Below are positions 54,611-63,964 of a stretch of 64,000 bases of DNA, in pieces (positions within the stretch are counted from its first letter, which is position 1; each line of letters begins with the position of its first letter). Origin of the DNA: Gammaproteobacteria bacterium (GTDB lineage: Bacteria; Pseudomonadota; Gammaproteobacteria; Steroidobacterales; Woeseiaceae); contig JAOTZC010000001.1 in NCBI GenBank assembly GCA_029861535.1, positions 1 to 64,000 on the forward strand, written 5' to 3'. The notes beneath the pieces are model-generated. The model was given only the letters and a program-made list of their open reading frames with translations, was not told where the DNA came from and did no database searches. Both the position numbers and the translations under genes were made by a program.

Positions 54611-55447
54611 ATGACGAATCGGAAAATCGCATTCATTGGCGGCGGCAATATGACCCGTGCAATTGCCGGCGGCATGGTCGAGGGCGGCTTCGAAGCCGCT
54701 GAGCTGCTGATCTCCGAGCCAAACGCCGATGCGAGAAAAACGCTAACGTCGTCACTACCTGGCGCAACGATCAGTGCGAGCAACAAACATATTGCAACCG
54801 GCGCCGACTGTATTGTATTGGCCGTAAAACCGCAGGTTCTGGCGGAAGTTTGCCGCGACTTGTCAGAGACGATTCAGTTGTCAAAGCCTTTGATAATCTC
54901 GATCGCAGCGGGTGTACGCAGTAGAGACATAGACAACTGGCTTGGCGGCGGACTGTCTGTCGTACGAATAATGCCGAACCAACCGGCGTTGCTGCGGCTT
55001 GGTGTATCGGGCCTGTACGCCAACGACCGTACCAGCAAAATGGAACGCGAACGCGCGGCAGATATTATTTCTGCGGTTGGCGCAGTTGTTGATGTCAACA
55101 GCGAAGCTGACATTGACGCAGTGACGGCCGTGTCCGGCAGCGGTCCGGCATACTTCTTTTTGCTGATCGATGTGCTCGCAAAAACTGCCGTTGAATTCGG
55201 CATTGATGCTGTCGCCGCACGCACGTTGGCCATTGAAACTGCCACGGGCGCGGCGGCGCTGGCCGCACATGGCGACGCCGCCATTGACGATCTGATAGCG
55301 CGGGTACGCTCGCCCGGAGGCACGACCGCCGCCGCACTCGACAGTCTCGAAGCTGCAAACGTTCGTGCTATCTTTGCAGAGGCGATATTCGCGGCGAGGG
55401 ACCGGGCCGTCGTACTCGCCGACGCCGCACACAATAATCAGACATAG
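54611..55447 (+). CDS. proC: pyrroline-5-carboxylate reductase
   Basis: 278 residues from ATG 54611; a longer frame adds 16 residues without support. NAD(P) site KIAFIGGGNMTRAIAGGM, then VLAVKPQVLAEV, VVRIMPNQPALLRLGVSGLY, the substrate helix TAVSGSGPAYFFLLIDVLAK and SPGGTTAAALDSLE. It makes proline from P5C. It stands between yggS and yggT (14 bases on). Confidence 0.96.
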   Translation: MTNRKIAFIGGGNMTRAIAGGMVEGGFEAAELLISEPNADARKTLTSSLPGATISASNKHIATGADCIVLAVKPQVLAEVCRDLSETIQLSKPLIISIAAGVRSRDIDNWLGGGLSVVRIMPNQPALLRLGVSGLYANDRTSKMERERAADIISAVGAVVDVNSEADIDAVTAVSGSGPAYFFLLIDVLAKTAVEFGIDAVAARTLAIETATGAAALAAHGDAAIDDLIARVRSPGGTTAAALDSLEAANVRAIFAEAIFAARDRAVVLADAAHNNQT

Positions 55448-55460
55448 TCGAGATCGGGAA

Positions 55461-56024
55461 ATGGGGACCAGCGCAACCAGCGCGATCGTATTTGTCATTA
55501 ACTCGGTCGCACAGCTTTACTTGCTTGTTTTGCTGCTGCGCCTGCTGCTGCCATGGATGGGCATCAACTTCAACAACCCAGTGTCACAGGCGATCCTGCG
55601 CCTGACGTCGCCACTGGTGATTCCGGTACGTCGAATTTTGCCACCTATCGGCAAAATAGACACGGCCACCGTGGTCGTTGCTTATGGGATCCAGTACCTG
55701 ACTATCCTGATCATCGTGCTTATCTGGCGACAGCCACCGTCGATACTGCCGATCGCGATTACGGCTGCGGTTAGCCTGGTCATTCTGACGCTGCGCCTGT
55801 TCGTATTTGCGATCATCATTCGGATCATATTGAGTTGGCTCGGCGGTGCAGGCAGCTATAACCCGGCGATCGCGATTATCAATGCAATCACTGAGCCGGT
55901 GCTGCGCCCATTTCGGCGTGTCATTCCGCCGATTGGCGGACTCGATATCTCACCCGTGTTCGCGATTATTCTGCTATCGGCCGCTGCAATCTTAATGAGC
56001 GGACTCAAACAGTTACCGCTTTGA
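55461..56024 (+). CDS. yggT: YggT family membrane protein
   Basis: 187 residues from ATG 55461 (GGGAA upstream). Two YGGT repeats with four to six membrane helices: VFVINSVAQLYLLVLLLRLLL and NPVSQAILRLTSPLVIPVRRI in the first, NPAIAIINAITEPVLRPFRR and VIPPIGGLDISPVFAIILL in the second. Function unsettled; linked to osmotic stress and cell shape in other bacteria. Confidence 0.94.
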   Translation: MGTSATSAIVFVINSVAQLYLLVLLLRLLLPWMGINFNNPVSQAILRLTSPLVIPVRRILPPIGKIDTATVVVAYGIQYLTILIIVLIWRQPPSILPIAITAAVSLVILTLRLFVFAIIIRIILSWLGGAGSYNPAIAIINAITEPVLRPFRRVIPPIGGLDISPVFAIILLSAAAILMSGLKQLPL

Positions 56025-56112
56025 GTGCTATAGTAAATAGAGGCGGCAATGCAAATAGGCGCAGGCATTTTGCGGCGTACCGGGACGGCGCTCAGATCGG
56101 AGAACGAAATCT

Positions 56113-56595
56113 ATGATCATTAAGAAAACACTGATCACATTATCAATACTTGGACTGGCTTCCGCATGCGGCGGCCCCGGAAACAATGCCGTCGTGCCCG
56201 AAGCGCAACCGGCGGGCTCGACTTCTGCCGACATTGGTGATCACGTCGTGCATTTCAGCGCACAAACCACCGATCACCTGCCGCCGGAAGTTGCTACTGC
56301 CTATAATTTTGTTCGCAGCAAAAACCGCGCAATGCTAACTGTCTCAATTATTCGTAAGTCAGACAACGTGTCGATTCCTGGCGACGTCACCGTGAAGACG
56401 GTCAATCTGACCGGGCAGTTGAAAAACGTCTCGCTTCGGCGTATCGACGAACCCGGTGACCCGGCCGCGATTTATTACATTGGGGTGACGGCTGTCGTCA
56501 ATCGCGAGATGCTGAGCTTCGATATTTCGGTGAAGCCCGAAGGCGTCGATCAGCCGTCGCAGGTTCGTTTCCGGCGTGAATTTTACTCCGACTAG
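56113..56595 (+). CDS. DUF4426 lipoprotein
   Basis: 160 residues. Lipoprotein signal (ITLSILGLASAC), then a compact beta-rich domain (HVVHFSAQTTDHLPPEVATAYN, AMLTVSIIRKSD, SLRRIDEPGDPAAIYYIGVT). It fits DUF4426, which lies near yggT in Pseudomonas too. Function unknown; likely envelope-associated. GGAG precedes the ATG. Confidence 0.88.
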   Translation: MIIKKTLITLSILGLASACGGPGNNAVVPEAQPAGSTSADIGDHVVHFSAQTTDHLPPEVATAYNFVRSKNRAMLTVSIIRKSDNVSIPGDVTVKTVNLTGQLKNVSLRRIDEPGDPAAIYYIGVTAVVNREMLSFDISVKPEGVDQPSQVRFRREFYSD

Positions 56596-56742
56596 CGCCA
56601 AATTCGAAAAAAACCCTGTATTTAAGCTGTTTTCCGGTTTTTCCGCCGGGAGAGTTGTGCTATCGTCGCGCTGCTTTTGACGCGGGCTCAAAACCCCCTT
56701 TTTCGTATCTACTTGTTTGTTATTAATTGGAGACAGTTTTTC

Positions 56743-57063
56743 ATGGCAGCAAATACCAACAAGCCACCGACCAAATCGGAAATCTATGCAAAGATCGTCG
56801 ATGACACGGGCTTGACCCGCAAAGACGTCGCGGCCGTTTTTGAATCACTCAATGGTCAGATCAAAAAGAGCCTTGGCGGTCGCAATGCGGTCGGCATGTT
56901 CTCAATTCCCGGCCTCCTTAAATTGCGTGTCGTGAAAAAACCCGCAAGGAAAGCTCGCATGGGCGTCAATCCATTTACCGGCGAAGAGATGATGTTCAAG
57001 GCCAAGCCGGCGACAAAGGTTGTTAAGGTAGCGGCCCTTAAGGGCCTCAAAGACATGGTCTAA
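56743..57063 (+). CDS. HU-like DNA-binding protein
   Basis: 106 residues from ATG 56743 (GGAG upstream). The helical half is KSEIYAKIVDDTGLTRKDVA and the DNA-binding arm is INPFTGEE-like (MGVNPFTGEEMMFKAKPATK), preceded by a basic stretch VVKKPARKARMG. It is longer than classic HU and belongs to the histone-like group with a C-terminal extension (VKVAALKGLKDMV). It probably shapes the nucleoid. A 147-base leader without a gene precedes it, and a strong terminator follows. Confidence 0.88.
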   Translation: MAANTNKPPTKSEIYAKIVDDTGLTRKDVAAVFESLNGQIKKSLGGRNAVGMFSIPGLLKLRVVKKPARKARMGVNPFTGEEMMFKAKPATKVVKVAALKGLKDMV

Positions 57064-57084
57064 TCCTGAATAGGATAAAAACCT

Positions 57085-57112
57085 AAAAGCCGGGGCTCGC
57101 CCCGGCTTTTTT
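57085..57112. terminator. intrinsic terminator after the HU-like gene
   Basis: AAGCCGGGG (57087-57095) pairs with CCCCGGCTT (57100-57108) around CTCG and is followed by a T run. An A run on the left side makes it likely to work in both directions, also ending the hydrolase gene that converges from the right. Confidence 0.9.
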
Positions 57113-57749
57113 ATGTGTGACGAGATACGAATTCACTCACAGCTTCGCGCAGATCGAGTAGTCTGCCGTGAAAAAAATGTTCGGCGCCAGACACCACGCG
57201 CAGCTCTGGACCGGGCTCAAGGCCATTGACCCACGCTACAGTCTGGTCAACATCGATAAGTTCATCTTCGTCGCCCTGCAGGACCAGCCACGGACACTCC
57301 GGTTGCGTCTTGAGCCCCGTTGCAAATCGATAGATGGCTGGGGCAACACTGACGAGGCCGTCAACATCAGTCTCGACGGCAGCACGCACAGCGATCGCTG
57401 CACCGAAGGAAAATCCGGCAAGCCAAAATGGTGCGGTGGGATATCTATCGCGCATCCATGCAATCGCCGCTAGTGCATCGTCCAACTCACCGTTGCCGTC
57501 ATCGTATTCACCCTGACTGGCTTCTGTGCCGCGAAAGTTGAAGCGCAGCGTCGCGAACCCCAAGCGCACAAAGGTACGAGCGAGCGTGTGTGCGACCTTG
57601 TTGTGCATCGTACCGCCATGCTGCGGGTGCGGATGCAGCACAACCGCCGCGCCGGTCGGGGCCGAGTCTGCCATACTTTGAAGAACGGCCTCCAGCTTGC
57701 CGGCAGGGCCGTTGAGGAACAGTTTTTCAGCGCTCGGCGGTTTCGGCAT
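57111..57749 (-). CDS. alpha/beta hydrolase, COG2945 type
   Basis: 212 residues. HPHPQHGGTMHNKVAHTLAR is the family fingerprint, FNFRGTEASQGEYDDG follows, the nucleophile is in LAGFSFGAAIAVRAA (Ser ~120), the Asp in LQGDEDELIDV, and the His in GAEHFFHGRLLDL. It should be a small cytoplasmic esterase or serine hydrolase of unknown substrate. It ends in the shared terminator with the HU-like gene. Confidence 0.9.
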   Translation of the reverse strand: MPKPPSAEKLFLNGPAGKLEAVLQSMADSAPTGAAVVLHPHPQHGGTMHNKVAHTLARTFVRLGFATLRFNFRGTEASQGEYDDGNGELDDALAAIAWMRDRYPTAPFWLAGFSFGAAIAVRAAVETDVDGLVSVAPAIYRFATGLKTQPECPWLVLQGDEDELIDVDQTVAWVNGLEPGPELRVVSGAEHFFHGRLLDLREAVSEFVSRHT

Positions 57750-57858
57750 GATCTTTCGCGCGGCTGGCCCGCACGCCGTTAATTGCTGTAAAATTTTGAT
57801 CTTATAGAGCTTTTGATGTGCGCGGCAAGGCCAGCGACCGTCGCGCCAGGTAATTACG

Positions 57859-59076
57859 ATGAGCAGCCGAATTGAACTGGAAGCGCGTTTCTGCGCACAA
57901 AACTATCACCCGCTGCCGGTGGTCCTGACTCGTGGCGAAGGCGTCTTCGTCTGGGATGAAAACGGCAAGAAATACCTCGACATGATGAGCGCGTACTCCG
58001 CGGTAAGCCACGGCCATGCGCTACCGCGACTCGTTGCCTTGGTCCAGCGGCAAGTCGCCGAACTCAGTATCGTTTCGCGCGCTTTTCACACTGACAAGCT
58101 CGGACCGTTCCTCGAGCGTGCCTGTGAGCTGACCGGCCAGGATATGGCCTTGCCGATGAACACCGGCGCCGAAGCCGTCGAGACCGCGATTAAAGCCGCC
58201 CGCAAGTGGGCATACACGGTGAAGGGCGTCGATAAGGACCAGGCCGAGATTATCGCCTGCACGGGCAACTTTCACGGTCGCACGATTGCCATTGTCGCGA
58301 TGTCTGATGAGCCGCAGTACCAGTCGGGATTCGGTCCGTTTCCGCCCGGTTTCAAGCTCGTTGAATATGGCAATATCGACGCACTCGACGCGGCCATCAA
58401 CGACAATACGGCCGCGTTCTTTGTCGAACCAATCCAGGGTGAGGCTGGCATCGTCATGCCGCCTGATGGATACCTGAAAGCCGCGGCAACGCTTTGTCGC
58501 AAACACAATGTTCTGCTCATCGCGGACGAGATTCAGACTGGCCTCGGCCGCACCGGCAAATTCCTTGCCTGCGAGCATGAGCAGGTCGTCCCTGATGGTT
58601 TGATTCTTGGCAAGGCCCTTGGCGGCGGTATTCTGCCTGTGTCGATGTTTCTTTCGCGTCGTGACGTAATGGACGTATTCACGCCCGGCGATCACGGCAG
58701 CACATTTGGCGGCAATCCTTTAGCCGCCGCGGTTGGCCTAGAGGCGCTGAATATTCTTATCGATGATGGCCTCGTCGAGGCCAGTGCATCAATGGGTGAC
58801 TATCTACTTGCGCAAATCGGCAAAATCACCAGCCCACTAATTAAAGAAGTTCGCGGTCGCGGTCTGTTTATTGGTATTGAAATTGATCGAGCGCTGGGCA
58901 GTGCCCGCGCGGTCTGCGAGGCACTGATGGATCGAGGCTTATTGAGCAAAGAGACCCATCAGACGGTCGTACGGCTAGCTCCGCCACTTGTTATCAGTAA
59001 GGCTGAGGTCGATTGGGCCGTGCAACAGATCCGCGAAGTCATCAGCGAGATGGATAAATTGAGACTCGCTTCCTGA
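57859..59076 (+). CDS. rocD: ornithine aminotransferase
   Basis: 405 residues, fold type I PLP enzyme. YHPLPVVLTRGEGVFVWDEN, YSAVSHGHALPRLV, NTGAEAVETAIKAARKW, CTGNFHGRTIAIVAMS, LLIADEIQTGLGRTGK, GLILGKALGGGILPVSMFLS (PLP Lys) and GSTFGGNPLAAAVG are the RocD signatures. It converts ornithine and 2-oxoglutarate to glutamate semialdehyde (P5C), which ProC (54611) can turn into proline. Single gene with its own start. Confidence 0.94.
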   Translation: MSSRIELEARFCAQNYHPLPVVLTRGEGVFVWDENGKKYLDMMSAYSAVSHGHALPRLVALVQRQVAELSIVSRAFHTDKLGPFLERACELTGQDMALPMNTGAEAVETAIKAARKWAYTVKGVDKDQAEIIACTGNFHGRTIAIVAMSDEPQYQSGFGPFPPGFKLVEYGNIDALDAAINDNTAAFFVEPIQGEAGIVMPPDGYLKAAATLCRKHNVLLIADEIQTGLGRTGKFLACEHEQVVPDGLILGKALGGGILPVSMFLSRRDVMDVFTPGDHGSTFGGNPLAAAVGLEALNILIDDGLVEASASMGDYLLAQIGKITSPLIKEVRGRGLFIGIEIDRALGSARAVCEALMDRGLLSKETHQTVVRLAPPLVISKAEVDWAVQQIREVISEMDKLRLAS

Positions 59077-59099
59077 TCAGTCGTGAAATGAGCTAGCGC

Positions 59100-60017
59100 A
59101 TGCCGGAAATGACAGCCATCCAAGTTGGAATCATTGCATTAACAGCGTTCGTTGCCGCGGTAGCCGGCTGGATGATTCGTAGTAACCGCAGCGCGAAGGA
59201 AAAAACTGTCGTACACGCGGGATGGCAAGAGCAAATCGAAGCCCAACGAATCGAACACAGACGGCTCGTCGACCAAAACAAAGGCCTGATGGAACAGGTC
59301 AGTCAGTTCACAGCGTCGAGTAAAGATGCAACCAATCGGAGTCGAGAATTGTCGACGGCGCTAAAGGAAGCGCTCGAGCGACGCGATGAGCTGCAACGTG
59401 AGTTGAAAGCCGTCAATATTAGACTTCAAACCGTCGTTACGGAACGCGAGCAACTCGAAATCGATATGCGGAGCATGTCGTCGAATCGTGATTCGGTGAA
59501 TGCCGCCCTCGCCAAGAAAGACGACAAAATTTTCAAGCTCAGCCGTGAACTGGAGAGTTGGCACCAGCGCTTACCGCCTCTGATCGAGCGCTTTCGTGAG
59601 CGTAATTCCGATGTCGACCAACTGAAACAGGACTTGGCCGCTGCACGCGAGCAAATTAGCTCCCTCGAGTCAGTACTTGGTTCGGACCAAACGCGCGTTG
59701 AGTCTGTCGACTCGCAGTCGTTATCCGATAACTTGGACGCATCTAACGACACTCTCAGCAGGGAGGCCCATATCAATGACGCTCCGGTCGACCGTTTGCG
59801 TGACGACCTTAAGGTCATCAAGGGCATTGGACCCGCGATAGAAAAGACCCTGAACGAACTCGGTATCTTCCACTTGAATCAGATTGCAGAGATGAGCGAA
59901 TACGACATCGACAGGGTCGCGAGTCGACTTAAAGGCTTTCGCTCTCGCATTTATCGTGAAGACTGGATCGGGCAGGCACGGGAGCTCCGCGACCAGATGG
60001 CTAGCGATTATTCCTGA
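59100..60017 (+). CDS. membrane-anchored coiled-coil protein with a helix-hairpin-helix end
   Basis: 305 residues. N-terminal membrane helix (VGIIALTAFVAAVAGWMI), then a long coiled coil (about 40-200, heptads rich in E, Q, R, L), and a C-terminal domain DLKVIKGIGPAIEKTLNELG then IFHLNQIAEMSEYDIDRVAS (~240-280), the helix-hairpin-helix seen in DNA-end and flap-nuclease-like proteins. Such a layout could tether DNA at the membrane; that is inference. Close neighbour of the OmpA-like gene (15 bases). Confidence 0.82.
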   Translation: MPEMTAIQVGIIALTAFVAAVAGWMIRSNRSAKEKTVVHAGWQEQIEAQRIEHRRLVDQNKGLMEQVSQFTASSKDATNRSRELSTALKEALERRDELQRELKAVNIRLQTVVTEREQLEIDMRSMSSNRDSVNAALAKKDDKIFKLSRELESWHQRLPPLIERFRERNSDVDQLKQDLAAAREQISSLESVLGSDQTRVESVDSQSLSDNLDASNDTLSREAHINDAPVDRLRDDLKVIKGIGPAIEKTLNELGIFHLNQIAEMSEYDIDRVASRLKGFRSRIYREDWIGQARELRDQMASDYS

Positions 60018-60032
60018 CTGCGGACAACTCCA

Positions 60033-60785
60033 ATGCTTCACTGGCTCAAGGTCTTTTGCGTATTCCTGCTCGTTGCCGTAGGTTTTCTGTTCGCGACTCC
60101 GATCCGCAATACGCCGCCCGTATCTGCGACGTCGAACTCGTTTAGCACACTCGGGCCGGCCTTTTCTGTCTCGCTGCGGGGAGGATTGATTAGCGTCGAT
60201 GGTGACACACCTGCCTCACTGCATAACGACATCGTATCTTTGGTCAAGACAATGCGGTCGGGAATCGCAACGCTAACGGCTTCGTCTATCGATGTGCGGG
60301 GGGTCGCTACGGTTCATGGCGACTGGCCAGCCGCGCTAAGCAAGTTTCGTAAGCATCTGCCGGCGAATGTTGAACTCGTTGTTGACGTATTCGTTATCGA
60401 CGAATCGCTGAGCGTAGATGCACTGTGTCACAAGATATTCACCGCTATTAGCGATGATCAAATTCAATTCCAACTGTCCGGCAGCGAGCTGAAAACATCT
60501 TCATACGCTGCGCTGGATCGCATGATCAACTTTGCGCGGGACTGCGGTAATCGTGCCATTCACATCAGCGGCCATAGCGATACGTCGGGAAATGTCGATT
60601 CTAATAGAGCGCTTAGCCTGCAGCGAGCGCAGGCCGTCGCCGACTATCTACAGCAGGGCGGCATCACGCTGGACCGATTGCAGGTCGAAGGAAGAGGTTC
60701 GGCGGAGCCTATCGCCGATAACAGCACAGCGCACGGGCGTGCGCGCAATCGGCGGATCGAATTTGCGTTACACGCGCGACCGTAA
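60033..60785 (+). CDS. OmpA-family protein with a BON-like N-terminal part
   Basis: 250 residues. N-terminal anchor or signal (VFCVFLLVAVGFLFATPI), a BON-like domain (SLRGGLISVDGDTPASLHND, VRGVATVHGDW), and a C-terminal OmpA domain (AIHISGHSDTSGNVDSNRAL, AVADYLQQGGITLDRLQVEG and RARNRRIEFALH). The OmpA part binds peptidoglycan, so it likely sits in the periplasm. Its closeness to the coiled-coil/helix-hairpin-helix gene suggests they act together. Confidence 0.85.
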   Translation: MLHWLKVFCVFLLVAVGFLFATPIRNTPPVSATSNSFSTLGPAFSVSLRGGLISVDGDTPASLHNDIVSLVKTMRSGIATLTASSIDVRGVATVHGDWPAALSKFRKHLPANVELVVDVFVIDESLSVDALCHKIFTAISDDQIQFQLSGSELKTSSYAALDRMINFARDCGNRAIHISGHSDTSGNVDSNRALSLQRAQAVADYLQQGGITLDRLQVEGRGSAEPIADNSTAHGRARNRRIEFALHARP

Positions 60786-60796
60786 GTAATTCGGCG

Positions 60797-61258
60797 TTAT
60801 TCGGCACCCTCAGGCGCATCAGCCGCAAACAATTCTACTTCGAACACCAGTGTTGAACCGGCTGGAATGGCGCCGATGTTTCTATCGCCGTACGCCAATT
60901 CGGCCGGAATCGTCAGCTCGCGAGTCTCTCCTATCAGCATGCCGGCAACGCCTTCATCCCAACCGCGGATGACGCGACCAGCTCCGAGCGGAAACTGAAA
61001 CTTTTCCCCGCGGTCAACCGAGCTATCGAATTTTTGACCGCGTTTGTCTGGCGCGGTTTCGTCAAACAGCCAACCAGTGTAGTGGACCGTCACATAGTCG
61101 CCGGCCTCGGCGGGTTTTCCGTAGCCATTTTTGAGTTTCTTGATCTGCAAACCGGATTCCTCCATGACCATCGGGTCATTTGATTGTTCTGCTTCCTGAG
61201 TGCAGCCGGAAACCAGCGCAAATACGAAAGAAACCATCACCAGCGTACGAATGCCCAT
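60797..61258 (-). CDS. FKBP-type peptidyl-prolyl isomerase lipoprotein
   Basis: 153 residues from ATG 61258; a longer frame would run into msrB. Lipoprotein signal (VSFVFALVSGC), then an FKBP domain: VTVHYTGWLFDE, FDSSVDRGEKFQFPLG, VIRGWDEGVAGMLIGE and TIPAELAYGDRNIGAIPAGS. It speeds proline isomerisation in the envelope. It is 43 bases from the end of msrB on the same strand. Confidence 0.93.
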   Translation of the reverse strand: MGIRTLVMVSFVFALVSGCTQEAEQSNDPMVMEESGLQIKKLKNGYGKPAEAGDYVTVHYTGWLFDETAPDKRGQKFDSSVDRGEKFQFPLGAGRVIRGWDEGVAGMLIGETRELTIPAELAYGDRNIGAIPAGSTLVFEVELFAADAPEGAE

Positions 61259-61301
61259 AGCAGAAGCCTTTGTCGTTTGATTGAAAAAATTGAGAATATT
61301 G

Positions 61302-61697
61302 TTAGTCGGCGTCATCAAAGCCCAGCGACGCCGAATTGATGCAATAGCGAAGTCCCGTCGGCTGCGGCCCGTCTTCGAACACATGGCCCAAATGGGCGCC
61401 ACAATTGCTGCACAGGACTTCCTGGCGAATCATGCCATGAGTGGTGTCGGATACAGTAGTCACCGAATCGCCGGCGAGTGGCAACCAGAAGCTCGGCCAA
61501 CCCGAGCCAGAATCATATTTTTGAACCGACGAGAATAGCGGCGCGTTGCAACAGACACATTGGTACGTGCCGTCGGCCTTATGATCGACGTACTGACCGG
61601 TGAACGCAGGCTCCGTGCCCTTTTTCTGCGTTACCTGATATTGCTCGTCACTGAGCTTGTCGCGCAGCTCCTGATCGCTCGGTTTATGTTCGGACAT
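61302..61697 (-). CDS. msrB: peptide methionine-(R)-S-oxide reductase
   Basis: 131 residues from ATG 61697; the longer frame has no support. The zinc cysteine pairs CVCC and CSNC, the fold block [31 protein letters not shown], and the catalytic [11 protein letters not shown] are all present. It repairs R-methionine sulfoxide in oxidised proteins. It follows htpG by about 20 bases, so it is probably co-transcribed with it. Confidence 0.96.
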   Translation of the reverse strand: MSEHKPSDQELRDKLSDEQYQVTQKKGTEPAFTGQYVDHKADGTYQCVCCNAPLFSSVQKYDSGSGWPSFWLPLAGDSVTTVSDTTHGMIRQEVLCSNCGAHLGHVFEDGPQPTGLRYCINSASLGFDDAD

Positions 61698-61716
61698 CGT
61701 ATTCTCCCATCGCCAC

Positions 61717-63600
61717 TCAGGCGGCTGACTGTGCGGAGCCCATTTCAAGCAGCAGATGATTCATCCGGCGCACGTATTCGGCCGGATTATCGAGCTGCGA
61801 GCCTTCTGCGAGCAACGCATGATCCAATACGATGTTCGCAAGTTCATTGAAACGCCCGTCGTCCGTTTCAGCTGAAAGTCGTGTCACAAGCGGATGATCG
61901 ACATTAATTTCGAGTATCGGCTTCGTTTCCGGGACCGCCTGGCCACTTGCCTCCAGCATACGTCTGAGTTGTGGACTCAATTCGTCCTCGGCCGACACCA
62001 CGCAGGCCGGTGAGTCGACCAATCTCTGACTGACATTGACTGATTCGACCCGGCCTTTCAGGACTGTTCGCACTTTCTTCAGTAACGGCTTGTGCTCATC
62101 GTTAATCGCATCCTGCGTAATCTTGCCGTCACTGTCGGGCAGTTGAAGCTGTTCTCGCGCGACATCGACAAGCTGCTTACCGTCATATTCGGCGAGACGA
62201 TCGACCACCCATGGATCGATTGGATCTGTCAACAGCAGCACTTCGATATTCTTATCGCGCAGCTGTTCGAGATGCGGACTCGCGGCGGCCGTTACCGTAT
62301 TGTCCGCAAGCAAGTAATAGATTTTATCTTGGCCATCCTTTGCGCGCCCAATGTAATCATCCAGCGATTGATTTTGCGCACCGCCTGCGTCGTGCGTCGT
62401 CGAGAAGCGCAGCAACTTATGAAGCTTGTCCTTATTCGCGTGATCCTCAACCAGGCCTTCCTTCATGACATTACCGAAGCTCATCCAAAACTTTTCGTAA
62501 TCTTCGGGCTGATTACTCGCAATTTTTTGCAGCATATCGAGCACGCGGCGTGTCAGCGCGCTTCGCATTGCCTGCAGATCCTGATTCTGCTGCAGCAGCT
62601 CTCGAGATATATTTAGCGGTAGATCGGATGAGTCGACAACGCCTTTAACGAATCGCAGGTATAGCGGCAGGAATTGTTCCGCATCATCCATAATAAATAC
62701 GCGCTGAACATAGAGCTTTAACCCCCGTGGCGCCTCGCGGTTCCATAGGTCGAAAGCCGGATTCGTTGGAATGTACAGCAGACTCGTGTATTCGCGTTTG
62801 CCCTCGACGCGATTGTGGCTCCAGCACAATGGGTCTGTGAAGTCGTGCGATAGGTGCTTGTAAAATTCCTTGTATTCGTCGTCCGATAATTCCGAACGCG
62901 GGCGAGTCCATAGGGCCGTCGCAGAATTGACGACTTTCGACTCATCGTCATCGGCGCCCTGCAGCGTGACCGGGAAGCCAATGTGATCAGAATACTTACG
63001 AATTAACGTCTCGACGCGGAAGGCATCCGCAAATTCCGATTCTTCGCTTTTCAAGTGCAATGTTACCCGCGTGCCGCGTTCGCTCTGTTCGATCTTCTCG
63101 ATAGTAAATTCGCCTTGCCCATCCGACTCCCAACGCACACCGTCCGTGTCTTTGACGCCCGCACGACGCGTTTCGACAGTGACTTTATCGGCAACGATAA
63201 AGGCGGAATAAAATCCAACGCCAAATTGGCCGATCAGGCGGGCGTCTTTCTGATCGTCGCCCGTCATTGTCTGCAGGAACTCCGCTGTTCCCGATTTGGC
63301 TATCGTGCCAAGGTTGTCGATCAGCTCGTCACGTGACATGCCAACGCCGTTGTCGATGACGGCAATCGAATTAGCCTCTTTATTGATCTCGATGCGAATG
63401 CCGAGCTCGGGATCGTCGCCAAGCAAATCGGGCTTAGCAAGCGCCTCGAATCGGAGTTTGTCGGCCGCGTCGGAAGCATTCGAGATTAGCTCGCGCAGAA
63501 AAATCTCTTTATTGCTGTAGAGCGAATGAATCATCAGCTGCAAGAGCTGACGTACCTCGGTCTGGAATCCGTGCGTTTCCGCAGCGCTGGTGTCAGTCAC
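61717..63600 (-). CDS. htpG: Hsp90-family chaperone HtpG
   Basis: 627 residues starting at GTG 63600, which has AGGAG upstream; a GTG at 63624 is the alternative. [51 protein letters not shown] and [11 protein letters not shown] are the ATP-binding motifs, and the middle and C-terminal domains are complete ([20 protein letters not shown]). It is a stress chaperone and heads the htpG-msrB-FKBP run. Confidence 0.97.
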   Translation of the reverse strand: MTDTSAAETHGFQTEVRQLLQLMIHSLYSNKEIFLRELISNASDAADKLRFEALAKPDLLGDDPELGIRIEINKEANSIAVIDNGVGMSRDELIDNLGTIAKSGTAEFLQTMTGDDQKDARLIGQFGVGFYSAFIVADKVTVETRRAGVKDTDGVRWESDGQGEFTIEKIEQSERGTRVTLHLKSEESEFADAFRVETLIRKYSDHIGFPVTLQGADDDESKVVNSATALWTRPRSELSDDEYKEFYKHLSHDFTDPLCWSHNRVEGKREYTSLLYIPTNPAFDLWNREAPRGLKLYVQRVFIMDDAEQFLPLYLRFVKGVVDSSDLPLNISRELLQQNQDLQAMRSALTRRVLDMLQKIASNQPEDYEKFWMSFGNVMKEGLVEDHANKDKLHKLLRFSTTHDAGGAQNQSLDDYIGRAKDGQDKIYYLLADNTVTAAASPHLEQLRDKNIEVLLLTDPIDPWVVDRLAEYDGKQLVDVAREQLQLPDSDGKITQDAINDEHKPLLKKVRTVLKGRVESVNVSQRLVDSPACVVSAEDELSPQLRRMLEASGQAVPETKPILEINVDHPLVTRLSAETDDGRFNELANIVLDHALLAEGSQLDNPAEYVRRMNHLLLEMGSAQSAA

Positions 63601-63715
63601 GCGGTGTTCTCCTGTGATTCTCACGATGCCGAATATAGCGTGAACAAGACACGATAGTGTCTCGGGCGCCTATTTCAAGGCCCCACCATCATTGAAATCA
63701 GGGGTGCGCGTGCCG

Positions 63716-63964
63716 TCAGGCGGCGGCGTGCCGCGACGGTGTCTCTGTAACAGTGCGATACGTGAGTTGGATGGCCAAAATCGTGGCTACAGCGAGCGCT
63801 AGCGGTGGGTCTATCAGAGCGACCAGGATGACACCGAGGACAAAGGCCAGGAATAGCAAGATAGCAACGACAAACAATGCCATTCTACGAATACGCTCAG
63901 TACATAGACCGACCATGCCGATCAGGTCGTCGAAATCATCCCAGTATTGCGCGAAGCGTTCCAT
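63716..63964 (-). CDS. small two-helix membrane protein, unknown
   Basis: About 82 residues from ATG 63964 (a TTG at 63973 is the alternative). Polar N-terminal MERFAQYWDDFDDLIGMV and two membrane helices (ALFVVAILLFLAFVLGVILV and LALAVATILAIQLTYR). I recognise no family. It lies about 115 bases upstream of htpG on the same strand. Its promoter would be outside the window. Confidence 0.7.
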   Translation of the reverse strand: MERFAQYWDDFDDLIGMVGLCTERIRRMALFVVAILLFLAFVLGVILVALIDPPLALAVATILAIQLTYRTVTETPSRHAAA

